Assembly (NCBI GenBank): GCA_033557675.1
Contig: JAWQRM010000124.1
Location: 1-29,806, forward strand
Length of the DNA stretch: 29,806 bases
Direction of reading: 5' to 3'
DNA from: Coptodactyla brooksi
Lineage: Eukaryota > Arthropoda > Insecta > Coleoptera > Scarabaeidae
Shown: one piece after another, positions 11,118-20,598 of the stretch
Layout: each line of letters starts with the position of its first letter
Numbering within the stretch: position 1 is the stretch's first letter
Notes under the pieces: model-generated
Databases searched by the model: none
The model's input: the letters and a program-made list of their open reading frames with translations, nothing else
What the model was told of the DNA's origin: nothing
Position numbers and translations under genes: made by a program

Positions 11118-11324
11118 ATGAGGGCGGCAGTGTTGAGACAACGCAGTGTCAGTAATGACATAAAGCAAGCGATCCCTAAACTGGAAGAAATCGTTGACAA
11201 TCTCGAGTTTATTCATATAACTCGAGCGAAGTTCAATGAGGAAGCGATACTAACTCTGTGCCGGATGTTGGCGCTAGTAAGGGAAGAATTACAAGTCCAC
11301 ATCAGTCCTCACAAGAAGGTTTGA
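11118..11324 (+). pseudogene. LINE ORF1 N-terminal segment, copy 2 (shifted frame)
   Basis: This frame encodes a charged helical stretch (SNDIKQAIPKLEEIVDNLEF). That fits the coiled-coil N-terminal part of LINE ORF1 proteins. It overlaps the main gag frame (starting at 11258) in another reading frame, so ORF1 is frameshifted here. The homologous sequence exists in copy 1 near 7640-7770 on the other strand, again displaced from the main frame. Confidence 0.55.
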
Positions 11325-11869
11325 AGCGATCGAGAGCAAGAACAAAGTCGGATGCGATTCTCCTAAGACCTGCGCAGGGTAAAACCTACGTAGATGTGGG
11401 AGGCATCCACCAACACATCGATACCAGCGCAGCTAGAGTAAATGTGAAGTCGGTCCGGCAGGCAATAACAGGAGGAGTTCTTCTGGAAATAAGGAAAACC
11501 CCTGCAGAAGTCAGAACTTCTTTTGTCGATGCCCTGAAGGAAGCAGTAGGTAATTCAAGCAGCACCAGAGAACTGATTTCCAGAGCCACTCTGGAGATAA
11601 GGGACTCTGATTGCTGCACAACAGTAACGGAGGCCCTGAAGAGGACCATGCCAGGCTATAGAGGGAAAATAGAAGTTAAACTGACCAAGTCCAACGTAAG
11701 AAAGCAGCGCTTGGCCATGGTCAAGGTAGAGGTGACGGCAGCCAAGCAACTTCTTCAAGCTGGCCGATTATCTAAAGACTTTGTCTTTGCCGATGCTGTC
11801 TTGACTATGGACATCGTAGTACCTCATACAAGGACCCGGATCAGAGCAAGTTATGTTGTGTTTATTTAA
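11258..11869 (+). pseudogene. LINE ORF1 (gag-like) main segment, copy 2
   Basis: This 203-codon frame aligns with the minus-strand frame at 7080-7526 and extends further. Recognisable pieces are KSDAILLRPAQGKTYVDV, GGVLLEIRKTPAEV, FVDALKEAVGNSSSTREL, SRATLEIRDSDCCTTV and RKQRLAMVKVEVTAAKQLL. These are typical of ORF1 proteins in insect R1/I-type LINEs. In intact relatives a set of CCHC zinc knuckles follows; here the frame diverges after about residue 180 and stops with no knuckles. The element is truncated internally. No function is expected from this copy. Confidence 0.8.
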
Positions 11870-12100
11870 CTCTTTGAGGGGTTCTACATAGCACCAGAGG
11901 GATGCTCTTTGAATATGAATACACTATCAATTAATGCATCTACTATTAACCTAACGGCGCTTATGTAGCAACCATTCAGGTGAGTGATGTGCTACATCAG
12001 CACTTCTCGGTGGGTCACGGCTGGCATTGCTTGTTTACTGCATTTTCGCCCTATTCTGTCTATTGCGGAAAAAGCGAATGATCTTTTCTTTCTATTTCAG

Positions 12101-12213
12101 TTGGCGTATCAGGATACGAACCAGATTTCCTGTACCCACTGGAAAACATCACGGTGGCGCAAGGCCGCGACGCGACTTTCACTTGCGTGGTAAACAATTT
12201 GGGGGGATACAGG
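12101..12213 (+). CDS. DIP-like gene, first visible exon (start of Ig1)
   Basis: The acceptor TTTCTATTTCAG ends at 12100 and the donor GTGAGT begins at 12214. The exon enters in phase 1 with two bases of a split codon, then 37 codons. These include PDFLYPLENITVAQGRD and the first Ig1 Cys in ATFTC. NIT is a potential N-glycosylation site. It ends in LGGYR, the usual place for this intron before VAWIK. Confidence 0.92.
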
Positions 12214-15200
12214 GTGAGTGGGGAGCCAGCGACAGCGCGGGTGTGTATCTAACACGTTATTTTTGTGTGCAACGTGCACCAACGTGAATCCACATCAGCG
12301 TGCCTTCCGGATAAAATTGACGTAATTGAAGACGCTTTATTAAGAGACAAAGATGTAGATTCTACGTTGTCCAACACAACCAGCACATCTGCACCTGCAC
12401 AGGCACCGACGGCATTTTGGTACAACGGCACAATTTATGCACATTAGCACCCTGCACCCCTAATATTCAGTACACCAATGGGCGTTGACGTACGTCAACG
12501 AACGTAACGGACAGCGAACACTCTTTTTTGTTTCGAAAAGCAAATTGTATTGTACTCACGCCGACATCCGATTGTTGCTCTGTCAGAATTAGGATTGCCG
12601 TATGAAATATTTATTTGTATAAATGTCAACGGCCGTTAAATATCGTAACTGGCGCGTAAATAGTTAAAAGTCGCCTTCGTATTCGGACGAATTAAATTTA
12701 TTTCACTTTAGCGTTAGATCTAGAGCGTTAAGATACGGGGCGGTTTAAACAATGGGACCGGGATTAAATCAGATCAATTTGCAGACGATACGAGGTGGTG
12801 GGGACCTTCCTCTCTCTTAACAGACATTAATGCGAACATTTGTCCGGGGGCATTGTTACCCGCCTCTTCTGGGGAGGTCACGTAATCCTTTTGTTTCAAC
12901 AATATGCAACTGTATATGTGACACAATGGGCCGCTTCGAATTTAACCGGATCCCCCCGATCCCCCAGAGCCGGGCGATCGTCGGCGGGGGCGTTTATAAT
13001 TTCGATTCACTTTTACCGAGACTGCGACGTGTAATAGAATTTGATGTTATCGCAAACACAGGTCTGCCGCTGACGTGCGCCACTGACTCGTATACCGGGA
13101 CATCCGTAGGAAGGCAGTAGCCTTCACATGCAAAACTGAATAGCTGTTTATTCACCTTCGATGCCGACGTGATCTCGACTTTACCCCCCTCCTCCCCCTA
13201 AAAGTACTTATCTATAATACACCTGTAAACCTTAGGGTTCTCTCTTTCGCCAGATTCTCAATAAATATAAATTGCCTATCATTGTGTTTTATAGAAAATC
13301 TTTACCGATAATGTACGTTCGCTTTACGGCCTTATTTCTCATACGATTTCTTAGTCAACGTCATCTAGACGTTTTCAATTCAAGGTCAACGCTCGGCCTT
13401 CATCTACGACCTCGACTCCAAGGTCACCTCGCACCTCCTATGTCACACCTCTTCATCATCTTATACCGATTCCGAAACAGTACATAGTAGTCATAATCCG
13501 AAGGTTCCAAAGAAGATTGAACGCTTTTATCCCCGTCGATGAGAGGGAGTGAATGCACAGGGTGTAATTATATATGCCGACTGAGTCTGATGGGATTACG
13601 CTGCGTTTCCATGTTTACACAAATGTTGCAAATAAAAAAAATCGAAGAGAGCCGAAATATTTCGGTGTTCCAAAATGAAACTCGTGGGAAAATAGAACGT
13701 CAAGTGGGATGTTACGTATGTGACGATGCGATACAAAAGCGACCTCGATACGTACCAATAAACATTATTTTAATAATAATATAATGCTTCTTCCGGTGTT
13801 AGGAAAATGGAAAAAGATAATCGATCACTCTTTATCTACCTAATCCCGACAGACCACTTAGGTCCACCGACGTACACCGCTACGTCTTCTGACTTCTGTC
13901 TCCTGTTTGGCCGTTGTGCAATGATACGCTTATCGCCTCTTTTTCGTTATATCGAGTCGTTACTGAATAATATTCGTTCATTCCCGTAATTTCAAGATTC
14001 ATTAATAATTCTCTGTGCGAGCGGAAAGCGTTATTTTGATTGAAGTAATTATAACATTTCTCTTTGTGCGTGCGGGTCGTGTGTCGACAATGGGTTACTG
14101 TTTATTAACAACGGCACCCGCCGTTTCGTTGATTTCAATTAGTCATTCCATTTCGATGTTAACCGACGTCGCGACGTGACGGTCATCATCGAAACTAGCC
14201 GCCGGTAGGCTGACGCGTAATTGGCGTCGGAAGTAAAAGTGTCGGCGGTAGATTTTACTTTCGGGCGCGGTCTGTAGCTTGCACGGTTATTGCACGAGTC
14301 GTTGAATAACGTAGTGGCATATAGTTGTAGCTTAGGCGGAAGTATCTCGTTTTATTAGGTAGCGTGGATAAAGGCGGACACCAAAGCCATCTTGGCAATT
14401 CACGAGCATGTCATCACGAATAACGCGAGGCTTACGGTCACTCACAACGACTTCAATACGTGGACGCTAAACATCAGAAGCGTCAGGAGGGAGGACCGAG
14501 GACAGTACATGTGCCAAGTCAATACGGATCCGATGAAAATGCAGGTAACGCGGACGAAACACGTCTGGCCCCGTAATTCCGTTTAATTATTTGCAGACGG
14601 CGTACCTGGAAGTCGTTATACCTCCGGACATCATCAACGAAGAGACCTCCGGAGACCTGATGGTTCCGGAAGGAGGTTCGGCGAAGCTGGTTTGCAAGGC
14701 CAGAGGTTACCCGAAACCTCGTATAGTATGGAAGAGGGAAGACGGGGGTCCGATAGTGACGCGCGGACAATCTTCAAAAGCCAAACCGGACAGGGCGTCC
14801 GCCGTTAACGGGGAGGTCCTGTCCTTAACCAAAATAACGAGGTCCGAAATGGGGGCGTACCTTTGCATCGCGGCCAACGGCGTCCCTCCCACCGTCAGCA
14901 AAAGAATGAATCTTCACGTGCATTGTGAGTAAAGTTAGATGGCGAAATGTCGCATTGTTTTAGCTATAAGTTCTAGGGGATTGAATTATTCCGTTTGAAG
15001 TGTACGCGTGCGTACGTTAGATATCTTTACGTGGCACTCTCGCGGTGAAATTCATTAATAAATGCTAAATATTCCGGAAAGTTTATTAGCGACGGGCGTC
15101 AGGGGTCGCGATATCCTTTTCCGTAAAGCGTAGGAACGAGAGGGCGGCTCATACATTTATTTAATGTAATACATAAATTACGGTGATGTGTGGTAACCGT

Positions 15201-18200
15201 CGGTCACAGGACTGTCAGCGTTTAAAGCTGCGTTCGCAAATGACGGAGGCGTACGCCCGCGTATTTACGGCCGCGTCTATAATCAGACAGTATTGTATAC
15301 TTACGTACCCGTCCGTTACCCTACGGGCGTTGTACGGTTTGCATTTCGCCGTCCCATCCATATTCATACCGGTTTTAAAACAATTGTTTCGCCCTTCCCC
15401 TTGTTTTCGAATATCGCAGCGAATACATACGTGTTGAAAATGCGTTTTAAGCAACTCCCTGAACGGCCGCGCGCGACCGACCGACGATGTTATTAGATCA
15501 TGCCTCGCAAAAAAAATACACTCGCGCGCACATAACGCGACAAAAACCCGGGCGCGCTCTTTCAAAACACAATCTTCCTCATTTGCAACCGTCCAATCAA
15601 TAACACATTCAGCGCTATTCCGAAAAGATAAACAATACGGCAAAATGAGACTGTCGGCAGATCTCGCCGTTTGCTTTTCGAGTTAAATATCAATAAAATA
15701 TTATTTCCGGTCGGAAACTTTCGCCGACACCGCGTTTACCTCGCGAAAGTAACGTATATCAAACCTCGCTATTCATTTTCTCCAAAAAATCGACCAAATT
15801 CGTCGTTTAGGTAAACGCGGAGGTAAGACCCAGTCCGCAATCACCGCAACGCTCCGTGTAAACCGGACAAACGCGGAGCGACAACACGCAGGTGCGTAAC
15901 TCCTTTTTGGAATTCAAGGTCATCGTCTGACTGATCTATTATCCGATTCTAGAATTTCTTTATAAATGGTAACGAAATATCAAGAATTGAGCTGTCATCC
16001 TTTGACATTTATTTAGTAAAAAGTTGTGAACTTTTGTGGGACGGTAAAAATAGTGTCGTGATGGCTGTTGATTTGCACGTTAATGACGTCATGGATTTTT
16101 GTATGTTTGTAGATTTCTAGGGCCTGGTGGTGCAAAGGCAGAACACCGCAATAAATGCCGGGACGAGCCCGGTATAATTGAGAATACAATGACGTTATTG
16201 GCAATTCAAGGAAAACGCAATAAACTTGACACCAGAGAGGCCCTAGAAAAAATGGGCAAATCAACTAATTGTTCATCAGAACATGATGAAAACCTAATCA
16301 TCACTTGTTTTATGATCTATAAAATTTTCTTTGCCGATTTGAGAATCGGACCCTCTTTGGATCGATTCTGAGACCTCCTCGAGTTCAAGGTCCATTATTA
16401 TAGATCAAGGATTTTGCGACAGACTAAGAGCGCTAATTAACTCTGCAAAAGAAGCTTTTAATACAAATAAATAGCACTCTTACATCTAAATCGGACATAT
16501 CTGCGTCCGGATTCAAAGCTAGCAAAGACAGGCTTGCTCTTCTTTCCGGTGGTAACGCGGAGGGCGATTTTAAATTAAAACCCTCACTTGTTTACCATTC
16601 TGAAAACCCTACAGCTACGAAAGGTCATTTAAAAGATCAGCTTCCTGTCCACTGGCGGGCAAGCGCGAAAGCTTGGATTACGGCAGTTTTATTTAAAGAC
16701 TAGAGCCTGAAATGCAGTCTTATTGTGCTACCGCCATTAGCATGCGAAAACTGTCTATGAGGTTTTGTTAAGAAATCGATAAGTTGTCACATATCAATTC
16801 CATCAAGGTCAATATCTGACCTTGACCTATCGAATGCTTCTAGAATCTCTTTCTCGAGCGCAAGATCGCATTTTGAGAATCTTCTCCTCGGACCTTCGAC
16901 CTTGAATTCAAGGTCAGAAGTAAGCCCTGGTTTTTAGGTCGATTCTGGAACGTCTTCATCGGGTTTGTCTTCGTGAGTGCTCTTTGAACGTACGAACATT
17001 GTTAATTTCGTTGATTTCGTCGAGAACGAAGTGAGATGCGAGGCAAGAGTACTCGATAGATTTAATAGGAGGTTTAGTATGGTGTGCGTGTAATTTGAGA
17101 CAAAGCGCGGCAGGGGCGTACTTCGCGTTCGAAAAGTTTTAAAACAATTTCAATTTCCCTATTTATTGGCAAACGTTCACGGAAGCGTGTTGCGTTATTC
17201 GGCCATCATTTTCCGGGGCGTTCGCGTGCTGGCCCTGTTTATTAATTTTCTTTTCGGCTCTCCCGTTCTGGGCCGTCAACCGTTTTCGGAGACCGGCGGT
17301 TACTCGCTCAGTTTAACCGAATAAATACGGAATAAATTGCGACGCGCCATCGGCACGTTTTTACACGTCGTAATAAATAACCGAACGGGGAAAATTTATA
17401 ATTACGCCGTGTTTTACGCGCGTTATATTCCCATCGACAAATACCGACGGGTTCATTTATCAAATCGTCCGTCGCGAGATTGATTCGATTTCGGGCGAAA
17501 TTAAATAAACTAAATTTATTTTAGTACGGACGTAATCTTTGAATATGGTCTTTAGAATCGGCATGACGGCCGGCAAAGGTTTAATTAAACACAGTAATAA
17601 ATCTAATTGCGCTTCTGGTGCGGTGGTAATTGAAACGACGGTATGCTTTGAACCGGGAACGAGATCTTCTGCTAATGATAACATTCCCGTAAAATCGCTT
17701 TGAGCTTTGCGTCTAAGACCTAAATGTAAATTACGGCGTACACGCGTGTGGTTCCTAATATTCGAGCCGATTAATAATTGTGGTAATTGATTTTCAGTCC
17801 ATCCTCTGATACAAGTGCCGAACCAACTGGTCGGGGCCCCGATCAACACCGACGTGACGTTGCAGTGCCACGTGGAGGCGTCTCCGAAAGCGATCAACTA
17901 CTGGACGAAAGAAAGCGGTGAGCTTCGTTAAACGCGGACTTAGAAAAATGTCAAATTAAAATTATTCGTCCCCCTCCTCCGCCTCCTCTTTCTCGAGCGG
18001 GAGTTATTTTATCGAAAATTCCAGCAGAGGGCCCGTTCGGGTAGCAATAAAGTCCGAAACTTTCGACGTACCGTTTTTATTTCCTAAGTTATGGCAATTT
18101 TTCCTCGGTAAATAACTCCCGCGAGACTATAAGCTTTACTTATTAATTTCGTGCATTAAATTAGATGTTTTATACCGCGACTTAAAACTTACAACGACTT

Positions 18201-20598
18201 CGATATTTCCCGTTCGTGTGGTCGATCGAGTGCAAGGTGAGCCTCGATAAACACGAGAAAAAACCAATTTGAGCCGTTAAGTTCTATTAATATCCGCGCC
18301 GTCGAAAAATAAACGGAAACCGATGCGGTGTTGTTTCCGTTTGTCTTCGTGTGAACACATTTCGGCGAGACGTGCGGATTGTCGGGAAAGGTGGAGTTTA
18401 ATTATGCAAATACAACCCTGCCGCTCCGCCCTTCCGGCGCGACGGCGACTTCGTTGGAAATTTTAAATGTCGCACAGGTCGATTTGCTCATCCCGTAATG
18501 CGATTTTCAGTTTTTCGACAACTTCCAAGTGCGATCGGCGTCGGCTTCGTAATTTTCCGTTGTTCGATTAAACCTCAAGGTCGCGACCTGGACTGTCACG
18601 GCAGGTGTCGATTCGCCCACCGGCGTGAAGATATTCGTAAAACCCCAGCCATCAAGCGATACATTGTTTCCCCATACGACGCTTTTCGCTCATATCTTAT
18701 TTATTTAACGAGGCACTTTAAAACCGCTCGCATCACTTATACCGTATGGAAGGCAGCTGTTTAGTTAATATCGAGGTTATTTTGTTTTCGTTAAAATAAC
18801 TTGACCTCCTATCTTTTGGTACCTCCTGTAGCACATTAACGTCCGGGTAAGACTCGGTCCGCAATCACTGTAACGCTCTATGTAGACAGGATAAACGCGG
18901 GGCGACAACACGTACGTGTATATCGAACGATTCAGCACTTCTATCGCGGTCACGGTTAGTGTCATATTGTTATTTGTTTATCGAGACATACCTTGCACTC
19001 GTGTTTACAATACACCACAAAGACTGAATTTGTTTTAAGTGATTTGGGGAGTTGTCGATACGACCTCGACTTAGAAAAATCAAAGTACCTGTCAAACAGG
19101 TATGGGAAGCGAGGTTACGGGAAAAGTGGACGTCGGGACTCGTGCAGATGAATGTCAGTATTAAAGGCATTCCGGCTCCTTACTTAATATATCGGAAATA
19201 TTTATCGGTTAAATATCTCGATCGTAAATCGCAATCTACGGCATTTATATTGAAATTCCTAAACATGTTTATCGAATTTGAGGGACCACTGGGCGCGCCG
19301 CGGGCGGAGCACTCGAAAAAAAGCTGTCCGAGACAACTAGAACAGTTTTTAATTAAAACTGCAGGAATGAAAAGTGAAACGGCATTAAATAGCGACGATA
19401 ATAGCGCAGTGTCGGTGTTTAAAGCAGTTAATTAGTGGGAAATAAAAAGAAACCGGTACACTTCGCGAACGGGGGAGGGGGTCGGGGGGTGACAAATGGA
19501 CGCGTTGTTTCTGCAAAATACGAGGGTATTCCTTTCCTTTGCGAACGATTTGGCAGCCGTAATTAATGCGCGAAACGTTTACAGGTGATATGATAATCAG
19601 CAACGACAAGTACGTGATGAACGAAGTCCAGAGCTCCCAGTACAGCGTGCAGATGAGGCTGGTCGTAACGAAAATTGAAAAATCGGACCTGGGCGGCTAC
19701 AAGTGCATCTCAAAAAATTCAATAGGGGACGCCGAAGGGAACATCCGCCTGTACGGTAAGGTCCTGCAGGGTTTTGTTGTGATTTACAGTTGCAGAAACT
19801 ATGAAACGTTGATGAGGAGGACGGTTGTCGCCATAAAAACGAATTGAATTTTTTAGGTAAATCGAGGGGGTTGTCAGGACCGGCTACGATCGGAAGCGAG
19901 TTACTTTACAAGCGAGGGGCATGACTGCTAACAGTTTGACTACTTTCTTACTTGTTTCCTTTTATTGCCCGTCGAGATTTATTTCAATCGGTCCACACTT
20001 TTTTCCCAGTCAAATCGGCCCGTCTTGAAAACCTCCAAGATAAACGGGCGCTCACTCACGGCGCTCGTTCTATTTCGATTTCTTTTCTAGATCAATCCGG
20101 TTTTATTGCTACGGCGTGTCCCACACGACCTCAACTCTCTCTCTGCGATCCCAAAAAATTACTACGACGCGACAAATTACAATTATCCCTTCCTCTTACG
20201 TCGACCTTGGACTCAAGGTCGGAGAGAAATCTCTCTGACCTCGAAAAATTACGCTGACCTTGAACTCAATGCCAGAGAAGAATTTCTCTGTCCTCGAATT
20301 CGAGGTCGACGAGCTCGCAGAAGAAGGTCAAATTCAATTAACTATTATTACAGAAATGGAAGTGCAAGATAAATCGGGTTCGTCTGAGGACTCTGACTCG
20401 ACCGTCCCTCGTCATTCGGCCGCGGACGTCGAAGATAATGCCCCAGAATTGCACAATAACGGTTACCAAAGCTCCTTAACGGAATCCGACGAGTTCGTCC
20501 CAATTTCTGTGACGTCATCGTCGCCGTCGTCGAGGGGATGCAGATTTTCGAATCCGAAGTCGTTCGTTTTCATCTTGCTGCTGGTGATAGTGCTCTAA
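12101..20598 (+). CDS. DIP/lachesin-like three-Ig-domain cell-surface protein (six exons, 5' end missing)
   Basis: The six exons are 12101-12213, 14359-14544, 14597-14924, 17798-17917, 19585-19755 and 20354-20598. They join with consistent phases (entry phase 1, then 0, 0, 1, 1, 1) into about 387 residues ending at a stop. Three Ig domains are visible, with Cys pairs at about residues 29/90, 133/190 and 233/290. The signatures ITVAQGRDATFTC, WTLNIRSVRREDRGQYMC, NGVPPTVSKR and KCISKNSIGD are characteristic of the insect DIP family. A hydrophobic C-terminus after a Ser-rich stretch suggests a GPI anchor. DIPs bind Dpr proteins and one another at neuronal surfaces during synaptic partner recognition; that role is inferred from the family. 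The signal-peptide exon is missing. I do not assign a specific DIP ortholog. Confidence 0.92.
12214..14358. other. Intron of the plus-strand DIP-like gene
   Basis: This phase-0 intron of 2145 bp starts GTGAGT and ends TTTTATTAG. No nested gene was recognised. It holds a TCAAGGTCA at 13380-13388 and CCAAGGTCA at 13418-13426. Confidence 0.75.
14359..14544 (+). CDS. DIP-like gene, exon completing Ig1
   Basis: These 62 codons start VAWIKADTKAILAIHEHVIT and include the core Trp. They continue through THNDFNTWTLNI and YMCQVNTDPMKMQ, with the second Ig1 Cys. The donor is GTAACG at 14545. This is the best-conserved block of the DIP family, and the identification rests heavily on it. Confidence 0.95.
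14545..14596. other. Very short intron (52 bp)
   Basis: It runs from GTAACG to TTATTTGCAG, phase 0, between the Ig1 and Ig2 exons. The size is usual for insect mini-introns. Confidence 0.9.
14597..14924 (+). CDS. DIP-like gene, exon for Ig2
   Basis: These 109 codons plus one base begin TAYLEVVIPPDIINEETSGD. They contain the whole Ig2: Cys in KLVCKARGYPKPRIVW, then EVLSLTKITRSEMGAYLC and NGVPPTVSKR. The donor GTGAGT begins at 14925, phase 1. Unlike the minus-strand paralog, Ig2 is not interrupted by an intron. Confidence 0.95.
15822..15900 (+). repeat. SINE-like dispersed repeat, copy C (partial)
   Basis: GTAAGACCCAGTCCGCAATC and the following ACGCGGAGCGACAACACG match copies A and D over about 75 bp. 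The tail half is absent. Confidence 0.65.
16118..16177 (+). repeat. Possible tRNA-derived SINE head or tRNA pseudogene
   Basis: GGCCTGGTGGTGCAAAGGCA resembles a tRNA 5' half with an A box (TGGTGGTGCAAAG). CCGGGACGAGCCCGG about 25 bases later forms a stem with a loop in the place of the T arm and B box. The anticodon arm is not convincing, so no functional tRNA is called. Confidence 0.35.
16443..16703 (+). pseudogene. Tigger/pogo-type (DDE_1, jerky-like) transposase fragment
   Basis: In the frame of AAA at 16488 the sequence reads ASGFKASKDRLALLSGGNAE, then GDFKLKPSLVYHSENP, LPVHWRASAKAWITAVLF and a TAG at 16701-16703. The order FKASKDRLTLL, GDFKLKPLLVYHSENP and LPVIW-AWVTA-LF is distinctive of pogo/Tigger transposases. 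It lies just after the first catalytic Asp of the DDE domain. That Asp is not visible upstream (SDISA precedes FKAS), and the frame stops soon after. It is a short fossil fragment with no Met start, inside an intron of the DIP-like gene. Confidence 0.8.
16803..16915. promoter_or_regulatory. Cluster of TCAAGGTCA half-sites, one a perfect palindrome
   Basis: TCAAGGTCA (16803-16811) and TGACCTTGA (16817-16825) lie in inverted orientation. At 16898-16915 the 18-bp palindrome GACCTTGAATTCAAGGTC occurs. TCAAGGTCA matches the known binding motif of FTZ-F1 (NR5A) and ERR nuclear receptors. Binding here is untested, and the motif also recurs as part of dispersed repeats in this window. Confidence 0.3.
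17798..17917 (+). CDS. DIP-like gene, exon starting Ig3
   Basis: This 120-bp exon enters and leaves in phase 1. It encodes FHPLIQVPNQLVGAPI, the first Ig3 Cys in VTLQCHVEASPKAINYW, and TKESG across the junction. The donor is GTGAGC at 17918. The equivalent minus-strand exon at 28948-29067 has the same length and phase. Confidence 0.95.
17918..19584. other. Intron of the plus-strand DIP-like gene with SINE-like repeat
   Basis: This phase-1 intron of 1667 bp ends CGTTTACAG. It contains a short copy of the LINE tail (18222-18256, GATCGAGTGCAAGGTGAGCC) and SINE-like copy D. No nested gene was recognised. Confidence 0.75.
18837..19003 (+). repeat. SINE-like dispersed repeat, copy D (most complete)
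   Basis: It starts TGTAGCACATTAACGT, followed by CGGTCCGCAATCACTGTAAC, ACGCGGGGCGACAACACGTA, CAGCACTTCTATCGCGGTCA and a tail ending TACCTTGCACTCG. From CAGCACTTCT onward it resembles the 3' tail of LINE copy 1. The head is specific to copies A, C, D and E. There is no ORF. No clear Pol III promoter boxes were recognised, so SINE is a working name. Confidence 0.65.
19585..19755 (+). CDS. DIP-like gene, exon completing Ig3
   Basis: This 171-bp exon has phase 1 on both sides. It encodes GDMIISNDKYVMNEVQ, then RLVVTKIEKSDLGGYKC with the second Ig3 Cys, SKNSIGDAEG and IRLY. The donor is GTAAGG at 19756. The minus-strand paralog has an exon of identical length (28451-28621). Confidence 0.95.
19756..20353. 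other. Last intron of the plus-strand DIP-like gene
   Basis: This phase-1 intron of 598 bp ends ATTATTACAG at 20353. Bases 20200-20310 hold two tandem-like units with GACCTT/AAGGTC arms. An open frame runs through the intron end into the last exon; the splice site and phase place the coding start at 20354. Confidence 0.8.
20354..20598 (+). CDS. DIP-like gene, terminal exon with probable GPI-anchor signal
   Basis: The split codon G|AA gives Glu (LYE), the usual DIP continuation. Eighty codons and a TAA at 20596-20598 follow. The tail is acidic and Ser-rich (SGSSEDSDSTVPRHSAADVE), then VTSSSPSSRGCRFSNPKS, and ends with the hydrophobic FVFILLLVIVL. A small-residue region, a short polar spacer and a terminal hydrophobic run are the layout of a GPI attachment signal. 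A single-pass anchor with no cytoplasmic tail is the alternative. A possible AATAAA signal is at 20913-20918. Confidence 0.88.

Larger units (their letters stand above)
10725..12047 (+). mobile_element. Gag-only non-LTR retrotransposon remnant, copy 2
   Basis: This is homologous to the reverse complement of 6846-8237. It has the 5' segment (CATGTAGGGG, GCGGATACGTTGACGCTGCC), an ORF1 in two frames, and a 3' end containing CAGCACTTCTCGGTGGGTCA. It lacks endonuclease and reverse transcriptase. Its end lies only about 50 bp before the 3' splice site at 12100 of the first visible DIP exon. Two copies of the palindrome GACTAGTC (10707-10714, 10716-10723) abut its 5' edge. Confidence 0.7.
14925..17797. 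other. Intron of the plus-strand DIP-like gene with mobile-element fragments
   Basis: This phase-1 intron of 2873 bp ends TTGATTTTCAG. It contains SINE-like copy C, a possible tRNA-derived SINE head, a Tigger/pogo transposase fragment, and TCAAGGTCA modules at 16803-16825 and 16898-16915. The long antisense frames inside it are not supported as genes. Confidence 0.75.

Noticed and set aside
15215..15643. 142-codon minus-strand frame
   Set aside because: It lies wholly within an intron, has no recognisable domain, and a competing frame exists on the other strand.
16118..16177. Functional tRNA gene
   Set aside because: A and B box-like sequences are present, but the anticodon arm and the overall cloverleaf are not convincing.
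17460..17897. 145-codon minus-strand frame
   Set aside because: Its first third is antisense to the conserved Ig3 exon at 17798-17917, and the rest shows no family similarity.
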